In this document: positions 19,401-28,200 of the stretch, in pieces
Numbering within the stretch: the stretch's first letter is position 1
Layout of the letters: every line of letters begins with the position of its first letter
Source of the DNA: Dugong dugon
Lineage: Eukaryota; Chordata; Mammalia; Sirenia; Dugongidae
Assembly: GCA_030035585.1 (NCBI GenBank)
Contig: CM057476.1
Span: 18,150,501-18,214,500, forward strand
Length of the DNA stretch: 64,000 bases
Direction of reading: 5' to 3'
Program-made: the position numbers and the translations under genes
The notes under the pieces: model-generated
What the model was told of the DNA's origin: nothing
The model's input: only the letters and a program-made list of their open reading frames with translations
The model's database searches: none

Positions 19401-21904
19401 AGGAAGGCAGGAGTGCTGGGTGGAGGTAACTAACACTTTATGAGGATGGGCAGGGACGGCCTTGCTGAGAAGGTAACATTTGAACAGAGATTTGAAGGAG
19501 GTGAGGGAGTGAACCAAACGGCTATCTGGGGGAGAGCATTCCAGGCAGAGGCAAGAGTACCTGTGAAGGCCTTGAGGCAGGAACCTGACTGGGAGCATTC
19601 AGGACCAGCAAGTGCTTAGAAAAGGGGCACAGAGTGAGTACTCAACTCATGGTGGCTACTGTTCCTAGAATCACCCAAGAATGTACATCAAGTGTCCAGC
19701 ACACAGTGCTGGCACACAGTAGGTGCTCAATAAATGATAACACTTATTATCATCAGCTACATCTACTTTGATCAGCAGGGGATTTATGAGGTCACAAAAA
19801 CAATGAGTTGTAAAGCTGGTACCTTGGATGCCACTTCTCATGTGCGTATCTCTTTGTAAGCTGGTCAAAGCTTGTTCATGTTTGAACCTCAGACCAACCC
19901 TAAGAGTCAGGCATTTTACAGATGAGGAAAGTGCAGCTCCCAGAAGTCATGCTACTAGTCCAGGACCAGCATAAGAGCTGGCACTTCATACCAAGTCCTC
20001 CTTCCACTGCCACCTAGTAATCCATTCTGACAAAGAAGAAGCAAGTGGACTAGGAGTCTGGCTGGAGTCCCAGTCCCCTCACTCACTAGAGTGGTGCCTT
20101 TTGGGCAAGTTCACCAATTCAAAAACTATTTCCTGAGCACTGTGCTGGGCCCTGATGATACCATGGTGAAGGGACAGACCAGATCCCCATCCTCAAGAAG
20201 CTTACATCACATAACCACTTACTCGTGGAACAAGTACAGGCCAGAGTTGACTCAAAGTATTGAGGATGCAGGGATGAAAGGAAAAAGGTAAAGGGGCAAT
20301 TGTAGAAAGAAAGGAAATCACTGTTTATAAAAAAAAAAAAAAAATCCATTGTCATTGAGTCGATTCTGATGCATAACAACTCTTACAAAGTATGACAGTG
20401 GCACAAAGAAGGTGTCTAACCCAGACTTGGAGGATTGAGAAAGCTTTCCCAAAGAGGTGGTATTAAAGGATGAGTGGAAATTAGGCAGGAAGGGAAAGCA
20501 GTCCATATAAAGAGATCAGCCACATAACTGCTACCATTTATTGGGCCTTTAATATGTGCCTAGCAGTGTAGATGCATCATCTCAGTTACTTCTCAACTGT
20601 ATGGGCTGGATACTACCATTATCCCCAGTTTGCAGATGGGGAAATTTAGGGACAGTGAGATTTCAGTTCCTTGCTCAAGGTCTCACTGGTTAATGAATGA
20701 TGGAGCTGGAAAGGCAGACCTGCACAGAGCCTGCAGAGAAAACTGCAGAACTATGGTGCCCAGAGATGAGAGGGCATAGTGTTGTCTGGAGCTTACCTAC
20801 AGAAGCGTAGTAAGGCAGGAGGGCAACTAGGGAGAGGCAGGCAGGGGATAGGTCACTAAGGGGCTTGTAAGTCCTTTTAAACAAATGCAGAGGTTCTTCA
20901 TCTTGTTTTGCCATGGCCTCCTCTGGCAGTTTGGTGAAGCCTGGATCCCTTCTAAGCATAATCTTTTAAATGGATAAAGTATAACACATAGGATTACAAC
21001 GAAAACCAATGATAGAGAAATCCGGTTATCATAGTAGTAGAACACCAGATTAGTAATGTTAATATATGTGCTTCTTAATTAATGCATTAACTAAATAAGA
21101 TCTAGAGGCGAGTCTAAAAACTAGTGTAATTTTAAAGCAGAGATGTGTACAAATGATTTTTGCACCATTTTACTGTGAACAAAATGATATTTTTATATAT
21201 CTGTAACAACCGTTACGGGATATGAAAATCTGCGACTTCTGTTGGAGCAATGGAACAGGTATCGCCAAAACTACTGTGGTTTGTTGCCCGTATGCACGAT
21301 AGAGAGAGATACTAAATTTCAGTTAGGGGCCAACGGATTGGGAGTCAGGGAGGGGTTTCAAGCACGGGAACAACACGGTCAGAGCTGCGTGCCAGCTCCT
21401 CATTGGCAGCTCCCCTAGATGTGGAGAACGTGTTGGAGACAGGGAAAGGCTGATCCAAGAATCCAGGGAGGGGGCGTCGTAGTCATTACGGAGAGGTGAT
21501 GACGGCCTGCCCAGTGTGCGGCAGAGAGGATGGAGCGAAGGCAGCAGATTCAAGACACTTAAACACCTCAGTTTCCCCGACTGGGGTAATGGAACCATCC
21601 TCTCTGCTGCACCTGCCCGAGCTTTGAATTTGAACTTCACACAGTCCCTGGACCTCTCGGGGAAGGAATTCGAGTACCAGTGACTCCTCACCATCCATCC
21701 TCTCAGCCCCCAGAGGAAGACCCCACGCTCTTCGGCCAGCCTCTCCGACCACAGCCCCCTACCAGCTCTAGCCTTCTCCGGACCACTTGGGCGCTGCTCC
21801 AAGCCCCAGGCCGGCATCGCTGCCTCGCGGCACCGCGCCAGCTCCTCGGCATCGCTGCTGCTGCTGCTATCGGAATCGCTCATTGCGCCTATGGGCGCCG
21901 CCAT
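13092..21904 (-). CDS. CUSTOS: CUSTOS (C12orf43), nuclear Wnt-linked protein
   Basis: Six coding exons on the - strand: 21763-21904, 18742-18784, 18245-18343, 14736-14809, 13955-14045, 13092-13437 (142, 43, 99, 74, 91, 346 bp). They join in frame to 264 residues; human CUSTOS is about 262 as I recall. The order is an acidic Ser-rich N-terminus ([13 protein letters not shown]), the conserved core [31 protein letters not shown], a second acidic Ser motif, and a Lys-rich tail ([28 protein letters not shown]) resembling nuclear-localisation signals. The Xenopus orthologue is reported to modulate Wnt signalling; the molecular activity is poorly known. It is tail-to-tail with HNF1A, its usual neighbour. 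All splice sites are canonical and no lesion is seen. Confidence 0.95.
13550..13760 (+). repeat. MIR SINE
   Basis: gacctgggttcaaatactgg and cttcatctataaaatggggg mark a long MIR in CUSTOS intron 5. Confidence 0.85.
13955..14045 (-). CDS. CUSTOS: CUSTOS exon 5
   Basis: Acceptor gaataccag, donor gtaaga. It encodes [20 protein letters not shown] then HRKRPPSSS. Confidence 0.95.
14551..14674 (-). repeat. AfroSINE, truncated
   Basis: Tail and middle only: gctgccgtcgagtcaattat to cacacctttctcctgctc. The tRNA head is missing. It lies in CUSTOS intron 4. Confidence 0.85.
14736..14809 (-). CDS. CUSTOS: CUSTOS exon 4
   Basis: Acceptor ctcgccttag, donor gtgagt. It encodes [20 protein letters not shown] followed by SEDD. 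Confidence 0.93.
15816..16246 (+). mobile_element. MaLR/MLT1-like solo LTR
   Basis: Starts tgtattatggattaaattgt and ends actagcaaactaagacag, with gagaaaataaatttctgttc near the 3' end, as in MLT1 LTRs. Confidence 0.7.
16455..16640 (+). mobile_element. MER5-type hAT DNA element
   Basis: gcaatgtctggagacatttt and atgctgcttaataccctaca are hallmark segments of the MER5/MER20-type non-autonomous hAT elements. The exact subfamily is not assigned. Confidence 0.7.
17095..17478 (+). repeat. Interspersed repeat, L1-3'-end-like
   Basis: About 380 bp also present at 41742-42096, ending in a CAACAA tail (ctcaacaacaacaagg). Probably an afrotherian L1 3' UTR; assignment inferred. Confidence 0.6.
18245..18343 (-). 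CDS. CUSTOS: CUSTOS exon 3
   Basis: Acceptor tgttgcag, donor gtaacc. It encodes [20 protein letters not shown] and [12 protein letters not shown], the best conserved part of the protein. Confidence 0.95.
18433..18485 (+). repeat. Short tandem duplication
   Basis: A 21-bp unit, cctagcagcccagggtctac plus c, is repeated twice in tandem with a partial third copy, between CUSTOS exons 2 and 3. Confidence 0.85.
18545..18616 (+). repeat. AfroSINE tail fragment
   Basis: aaggtcaccatgagtcagag to gatggcaactaataataaca: only the RTE-like 3' end. Confidence 0.75.
18742..18784 (-). CDS. CUSTOS: CUSTOS exon 2 (43 bp micro-exon)
   Basis: Between acceptor atttccacag and donor gtagta. It encodes [13 protein letters not shown], which aligns with human AANSQLSTSQPSL. 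It is too short to stand out as an ORF. Confidence 0.9.
18785..21762 (-). other. CUSTOS intron 1
   Basis: No exon seen. It contains an antisense MIR (about 18855-19070), L2-like fragments (about 19090-19600 and 20095-20290), a SINE tail at 20343-20382, and an antisense MIR at about 20530-20720. Confidence 0.8.
20343..20382 (-). repeat. AfroSINE tail fragment
   Basis: Follows an A16 run: ccattgtcattgagtcgatt. About 40 bp survive. Confidence 0.65.
21763..21904 (-). CDS. CUSTOS: CUSTOS exon 1, coding part
   Basis: ATG at 21904-21902 ([20 protein letters not shown]). Donor gtaggg follows AGAGCTG. A second in-frame ATG is at codon 8; the first is chosen because the human protein also begins MAAP. 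Confidence 0.95.
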
Positions 21905-21907
21905 CTT
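21897..21907 (-). promoter_or_regulatory. CUSTOS: YY1 motif over the CUSTOS start codon
   Basis: On the - strand AAGATGGCGGC, the YY1 consensus, includes the initiator ATG. This arrangement is common in TATA-less housekeeping promoters. Confidence 0.75.
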
Positions 21908-21990
21908 GAACTACCGCAAAGGATTGTGGGGAGCTCCTTCATTGGGCGATCCTCCTTCACAGCCCCACGTGAGAGCGGGGAAGCGCAGGT

Positions 21991-22008
21991 CATTGTGGGG
22001 ATTGTAGT
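21991..22008 (-). promoter_or_regulatory. CUSTOS: ZNF143/STAF-type motif
   Basis: On the - strand ACTACAATCCCCACAATG, close to the ZNF143 consensus ACTACAATTCCCAGAATGC, 87 bp upstream of the CUSTOS ATG. Confidence 0.7.
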
Positions 22009-22234
22009 TCCAGACTCAGGCTACCATTGACCATTGACTGTCATGGGGACGGGGGCGTTCAGAAATCTGATAGGTAGAAGAGCCTAAGAGAGCAACTTCT
22101 CCATCCTTTTCTTTTATAGATAAGGAAAACGAGACCAACAGAAAGGAAGGGAATTGCCTAAGGACTCAAGGAAATAACCGGGATTAGTTCCCAGGTTTTG
22201 ATCCAGTGTAAGTTTCAGCATTATTAATTTATTC

Positions 22235-22375
22235 TAGTAATTCCTAAATCCAGCTGGGCATCAGAAAAACCTTAGGGAACTTGTCGAAATGAAGATTCTG
22301 GGGTCTCGCTAAAAGCTAACTGAATCAGAATCTCTGAGAGGCGGGACCCAGGAACCTGTATTTCCTCTAACATGC
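22235..22375 (-). repeat. MER5-like hAT fragment
   Basis: aactgaatcagaatctctga with aggaacctgtatttcctcta. Two similar fragments follow within 560 bp. Confidence 0.6.
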
Positions 22376-22391
22376 TAGGCCTTTGTTACTC

Positions 22392-22604
22392 TGGCGGTCC
22401 CTAGGTGGTGCAAATGGTTTGCACTTGACCACTAACCTATAGGTTGGTGGTTTGAATTCACCCAGTGGCACCGCAGAAGAAAGGCCTGGTGATCTGCTTC
22501 CGTAAAGATTACAGCCAAGAAAACCCTGTGAAGCAGTTCTACTCTGTAACACATGAGGTTGCCATGAGTCAGAATCGACCACATGGCAATGGGTTTTGTT
22601 TTGC
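22392..22604 (+). repeat. AfroSINE
   Basis: ggtggtgcaaatggtttgca head through gtcagaatcgaccacatggc tail. Confidence 0.92.
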
Positions 22605-22619
22605 TTTTTTACTATTCAG

Positions 22620-22770
22620 AGTCTAGCCCGTGAACCAGCAGCATAGGCATTACTTGGGAGCTTGTTAAAAAATGCAGACTCTTGGACTCCACCTAGAACT
22701 CCTGAATCAGAACCTGTATTTTAACAAGATCTCCAGGTGATTTGTGTGCACGTTAAAGTTTGAGAGGCAC
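22620..22770 (+). repeat. MER5-like hAT fragment
   Basis: gaaccagcagcataggcatt and aacaagatctccaggtgatt; interrupted relatives lie on both sides. Confidence 0.6.
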
Positions 22771-23441
22771 TGTCCCAGGTGATTCAGGTACACAGTTTGG
22801 TTTGGAGAACACTCTGCGGTTTTCCGGTGCAGGACTTCTCAACCCTGCCTGCACATTGGAGGCATCTAGGGAGTGTTTTAAACAATGCTGATTCCCAGGA
22901 CCCACCTAAGACCAACGAATTAGAATCTCTGGAATTAAGATACTCCGTAATTACAGAGGAACAAAATCACCTTTACTTGTTTCTGGAATGCTTTTTTAAT
23001 CTTTTATCTTTGAACTGAGCGTGTCAAAGACTTTACTGAAATAAGCTCTCTGGTCTTAGATTTTTCTGTTCTGAAAGGAAGGTGACTTACTTTTTCTTTT
23101 TTAAACAAGAATCCGCCCCCTACCTACAATGTGGTCTGTACTTGCATTACGAAGGACACAAAGATATGGGCTGGACTAGCCTGTTGACCCCATGGAAAGG
23201 AAGCACTTTTTCTGCCTCCCGAAAGCAAAAACAGGCAGGAAATATGCAGATTACTATTGCTAAATTGCCCGGAGGCTGTTGAGAACCAATTATAAAGTGC
23301 ATATCATATGCTATTGTGGGTAGTCCACCAGAAAGCAGGCCAAAAGGGGAGGAAAAAAGGACATTTTGTTTTGGTTGATTGGGGTAAACCTTGATTGATC
23401 ACATGATGTCCTCTGACAGTGAAGATACCGTTATTTTCCTT

Positions 23442-23642
23442 CCAGTTGCCTTTGAGCTGATTGTGATTCATGATGACCCCATGTGTTTCAGAGTAGAACT
23501 GTGCTCCCTAGAGTTTCCATGGCAGTGATCTTTCAGAAGCAGATCATTGGCCTTTTTTCTGAGGTGCCCCTGGGTGGGTTTGAACCACATACCTTTTGCT
23601 TAGCAGCCAAGAGTTTAACTGTTCGCACCACCCAGGGACTCC
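23442..23642 (-). repeat. AfroSINE
   Basis: Antisense copy from ccagttgcctttgagctgat to tgttcgcaccacccagggac. Confidence 0.9.
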
Positions 23643-23865
23643 TGTTCTTTTCCTAAGGTCCTGTTACGTACTGTGTGTGTTTCCGGAGTCGAGGGGATTT
23701 TACACTGCATCATCCTCACTCTCCCTGCCTTGGCTTCTCTCTGTGTCAGTTTCCCAACAGTCCTTGATTCCCAAATTGAGACATGCAGATAATTAAACAA
23801 TAACCACCAGGACAACATTAACACCTGTCGAGATAATGAAGACCACCCAAATGAGAACAAGGCTG

Positions 23866-23871
23866 TTTATT
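23866..23871 (-). terminator. OASL: Possible OASL poly(A) signal AATAAA
   Basis: tttatt on +, about 925 bp beyond the OASL stop. It would place two mobile elements in the 3' UTR, so the true site may be closer and non-canonical. Confidence 0.25.
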
Positions 23872-24062
23872 CAGAGCTTGCTCTAGCTAGCAAGGGAGTC
23901 AGCCACCATCCTTTGTGTTTGGATGAGACTCAGAGGAGGCAGAGCAGTGGCAAAGCTTTATAACGGAAAAAGGGCTAACTTCAGGTGTGTTCTGATGGGG
24001 GCTGTTGGCGTGGAGAAGTGGAGGTGGGATAAGTAGAAGCAAGGCATTCTGTGTGATTGGTT

Positions 24063-24211
24063 AAAAAAAAAAAAAACCAACAAAAAACTGTTGCTGTTGA
24101 GTCGACTCATAGTGACCCTATAGGACAGAGTAGAACTGCTCCATCGGGTTTCCAAGGAGCAGCTGATGGATTTGAACTGCTGACCTCTTTACCACTGCGC
24201 CACCAGCGCTC
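24063..24211 (-). repeat. AfroSINE with perfect target-site duplication
   Basis: Antisense short-subfamily copy. The 16-bp sequence CTGTGTGATTGGTTAA occurs on both sides (24049-24064 and 24211-24226), so the insertion is complete and fairly recent. Confidence 0.95.
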
Positions 24212-24404
24212 TGTGTGATTGGTTAAGGGAGCATATTTGACCTTCTCTGGTTTGTCATTAAGTTGGAAGTGGGACAAGTGTTAGGGAAGCTGGTAGTTAT
24301 TGACCAAGTCCTGACCATTTTGGGGTGATTACTGCAGAGATGGTGGTTTGGCTTCATGGACTGGCTGCTGCAGACAGAAGTTCTGGACCAGCGTTCTATA
24401 CTCG

Positions 24405-24597
24405 TACAGTAAAACCTGTGAAAGCCAGAAACCACGTAAGGCAAAAACCTGTCAAGAGAAGGAAAACTCAAATATTTTCCACTAAAATGAGCGACAGAAA
24501 AGTGGTAAGACTGCACCCTGTGAAAGGCGGGAGACTTGCGAGACCTGGAAAAACAAGGCAGTCCTGCTGAGTTCCGGCTCTCCCAGGTTTCACTGTA
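24405..24597. mobile_element. Mariner-like inverted-repeat element
   Basis: Left end TACAGTAAAACCTG and right end CAGGTTTCACTGTA are inverted repeats with one mismatch, flanked by TA. About 193 bp; no transposase. Confidence 0.7.
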
Positions 24598-24794
24598 TAT
24601 AGTCTGGCCATTGTCTGTGTGTATATTCAGTCTCTCACACCCCTCCCCACTCCCCCATCAGTAGGGCTAGGTTAACTATCACAAAGCTGGTTAAGACATG
24701 GGGCTTCTTTGCAGAGAACCGGGAGGCATGGTTGACAGGATGAGTTCTGGATTCGGTGACAGATTCGATGCACAGAGAAGTTTCTCAGAGGAAA

Positions 24795-25295
24795 TTAGCT
24801 GGGTGGAAATGGAGCCTCTCTGGCTCTTTTCTCAGAGAGGAAAAGGGTGTCACTGTCTTGGATGCCATAGCCCGCAAAATCCAACCAATCCTGCAGGACT
24901 TGGCCTTGGAACTCGAGCTGCTGCTGCTTTTCGGGCAGCCCAAAGTTGTCTTCAATCTGCTCTTTTAGGCTCAGGACGCAGTTGCTGGGATTGATGGCAT
25001 AGGCGTCGCTCCCACCATCTGGATTCTTTACAAAGACCTGAATCTCAGGGGAGAAAGTCTCCAGCAGATAGATGCGGATGTTGGAGAAGATCCCATAATA
25101 AGCCAAGGAGCAGTGGCTGCTGAGGAGCTGCCGTTGCCCGCTGGGCTCCTGGAAGGACAGACGCTGCAGGCCTGAGTAGCCCCGGTTCTGCTGGATTTTC
25201 TTCTTAATCTTCTTTATGGGCTCATAAGGGTCTACCCAGAGGATCAAGTCTAAGTAACCGCACTGTTCCACTGTCACCTGGATGTCTCGTGCCCT
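24795..25295 (-). CDS. OASL: OASL exon 6 (two ubiquitin-like domains)
   Basis: Acceptor cccttccag, stop TAA at 24797-24795. It encodes [20 protein letters not shown] onward. UBL2 ends in [20 protein letters not shown] and then S, with no terminal Gly-Gly. Confidence 0.96.
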   Translation of the reverse strand, partial: RARDIQVTVEQCGYLDLILWVDPYEPIKKIKKKIQQNRGYSGLQRLSFQEPSGQRQLLSSHCSLAYYGIFSNIRIYLLETFSPEIQVFVKNPDGGSDAYAINPSNCVLSLKEQIEDNFGLPEKQQQLEFQGQVLQDWLDFAGYGIQDSDTLFLSEKRAREAPFPPS

Positions 25296-28200
25296 CTGGA
25301 AGGGAGAAGGAGAGAGGTTGGGTTAAATCCATGTTTCTCTGTCTAATGTGCAGAAGTTTCCTTCACCTGCCTTCATCTTTTCGACAACAATAGCAGCAGC
25401 AGCAGCAAACATTTAGTGAGGTCTAACCCTGGGTGGTGCAAATGATGAAGTGCTTGACTACTAGCCAAATGGCTGGCAGTTGGAACCCACCCAGAGGTGC
25501 TTCAGAAGACAGGACTGGCGATCTGCTTCCAAAAATATCAGCCATTGAAAACCCTGCGGAGTACAGTTCTACTCTGACACACATGGGGTCGCCATGAGGT
25601 GGAATCAACTTGATGGCAATTGGTTTAACCATCTGCCAGGTGCTGTGCTGGGTGCCTTTCATACTCTTACCACATTTTATTCTTCCAGCAGCCCTATGAA
25701 GTTGGCTGTACTATTGTCCCCATTTTACAGATGAGGATGCTGTGGTTCAGCAGGGTTAAGCAATTTACCAAGCACCACAAGCATTCCAAAGGTAGTAAGG
25801 AGCAGGGCAGGGATTTGAACCAAGGTCGGTCAGACTTTGAAGTCTGTGTCCTTCACCATCACCAGAGGCCACACTCAAGTGCCTGAGACCTAGGGGCTGA
25901 AGAACACCACCAGGAAAATTCTGGGGAGTGCTGAGCCTCTAGTGGGTCCTTTTCAAGAAGGAATATGGGCTCTTGGCTGAAGAACACCACCTGGAAAACT
26001 CTGGGGAGAGCTGGGCCTCTAGTGGATCCTTTTCAAGAAGGAATATGGGCTTAGCATTGCCAAGTCTTTGGATTTTTCAAGAGAAAAATCATTGCACAAT
26101 GGTTTTTATTTCAGGAAAAATCCAGATGTGTATAATTTTCAGCCTGTCTGTGGACCACCTGTGGTTGGTGAGCCCTCAGTCTGTAATCTGGGTACCGCAT
26201 TATAGAGCCACTGTTTCAGCTTCTGCTTGCTTTCTTCTCCAAGCAGGTCAATCTATTGTTCCTGTGTTCACCTTGCTTATTCCCACCTCCAGGCCTTTGG
26301 CCCACCTGTCCCCTCTACCTGGAGAGCCCTCTTCTCTGAGCTTCTATATCTCTTCCCAGACTTGCAGGCCCACTTCAAGCCCTTACTTCTTCATGGAATC
26401 TTCTCTGGCAAGTTCAGATAACATTTATTCTCTATTTCCAAAGCCCCACAAAGACCTAAGTGTGAATCCTGGCTCTGCTGCCTCTTAGCAGTGTGACTTT
26501 GGTTAATTAACTTAACCTCTCTGAGCCTCAGTTTCTTCATCTGTAAAATGGGGATGATGACGATGGTGATGATAATAACAACAATACTACTTGGCCTCCC
26601 TACTTTACAAATTTGCTGCAAGGATCGCTTGAGACAGTGCCTGGGCAAGCACTAGCTTTACAAACTAAATTGTGATGTGGATGCAATAGATTATTACCAT
26701 CTTTGCCTGTACCATAGGTGTGGCATCACATGATAATGTCGTTTAGCATTTTTTGATTTCTGAGTATCTTGTCTTCTTTGACAATTCTTCCTAGCTGTTT
26801 TGTGCAAGTTTGTTTCATGGACTTGCTTCTTTACAAAATACAGTGAGTTTCTTGAGGGCAGGGACCATGCTCTATTTCTGTACCACCATTGTCCCCTTGC
26901 ACCCACACCCCACCAGTCCCAAGCCCAATGCTGACGCAAAACAAAACTGATTGAGTATACTTAGCTGGGCACAGCTCGTGCAAAGGATGATTGGGAGAAT
27001 AGAAGTGATTCTCACGTAAGTTATGGGAAGGAGAGAAAGAAAAGAAAAAGAGAAAAGGACTTAAAATAAGGAGCCTGAGGGTCAGAGAGTCAAATAGTTT
27101 TCTCAAGTTTGCATAGCTAGTGGGTGGTTCAACTAGGTCGCAAACTCAGTATGGCACTCAAGTTTTGTTGGCTCCATCAACACGGAAGTAAAGAAGGAAA
27201 TACTATGCAGCTATCTCATTCTAAGCTTTAAGTCCCTGAGGGCCCTGAGAAGAGCTGTTACCTTCACATTCCAGCTGGTGACCGGGATCCCCTGGTTGTC
27301 ATAGCAACAGTCCTGTTTCAGGCACTGGCAGGCCCTCTGAGCGACTATGTCCCATCTGTATCCTTCCGCCACGTTTTGGGTGGGGTCAGCTGGATCCAGG
27401 ATGATGGGTCTGCAACACAAGGAGAGGGTGCCCAGGCTCTTTCTGGTTTGGAGGCCTGCTGGCCAGAAAGAAACCTTCTCAGCAAGCCACTGAGTCCAGA
27501 GGGCCCCAATTTTCATCACTGGAAAGTAACGGGATGAGGACCATTATATTCCCAAGAATTCCTCTTGGGGAGAGAACTGCACGTCTTTGCTTGGGATTTT
27601 AGGGGTGGGAATGAGGCATGCTGGAGCACTAACAGATGCCCACTCATGCGGGTGGGTCAAGGGGATACGGGTGAGGCATGGCAGACTTTGCTACCATAGT
27701 GAGCATTTATCCGGCATCTTCTTGTTGGATGCCATCGAGTCAACTCTGACTCATAGCAACCCCACGTGACAGAGTAGAATTGTCCCGTAGGGTTTTCTAC
27801 ACTGTAATCTTTATGGGAGCAGATCGCCAGGTCTTTCTTCCAAGGAGCTGCTGGGTAGGTTCGAACCATGAACCTTTTGGTTAGCAGCTGAGTGCTTAAC
27901 CATTATGCAACCAGGTCTCCTATCTGGCATCTAACCAAAACCAAACCCGTTGCTGTCGAGTCAATTCGGACTCATGGCAACCCTACAGGACAGAGTAGAA
28001 CTGTCCTACAGGGTTTCCAGGGAGCAGCTGGTGGATTCAAACTGCCGACCTTTTGCTTAGCTGCCAAGAGCTTAACCACTGTGCCACCAGGGCTCCATCC
28101 AGCATCTCCTATGTCCTAAATACTGTAGGCCATTGACATATATTTTCTGTGACACCCACAATAGTTTTGCGCTGTAGGTGCCCATTTACTCCTGTTTTAC

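Larger units (their letters stand above)
22010..24794. other. CUSTOS-OASL intergenic region and OASL 3' flank
   Basis: No gene seen. Head of CUSTOS faces tail of OASL. It contains MER5-like fragments (about 22235-22375, 22620-22770, 22825-22935), three AfroSINEs, and a short inverted-repeat DNA element. Confidence 0.75.
25296..27261 (-). other. OASL intron 5
   Basis: AfroSINE at 25423-25627, antisense MIR (about 25640-25860), an 80-bp tandem duplication at 25892-26051, a MIR (about 26455-26660), and unique AT-rich sequence. Confidence 0.8.

Noticed and set aside
21323..21904. 193-codon frame starting at the CUSTOS ATG
   Set aside because: Only the first 47 codons are exon 1; the rest reads through the donor at 21762 into intron 1.
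24325..24570. 81-codon basic open frame on +
   Set aside because: Lies across the mariner-like element; no similarity recognised and no splice context.
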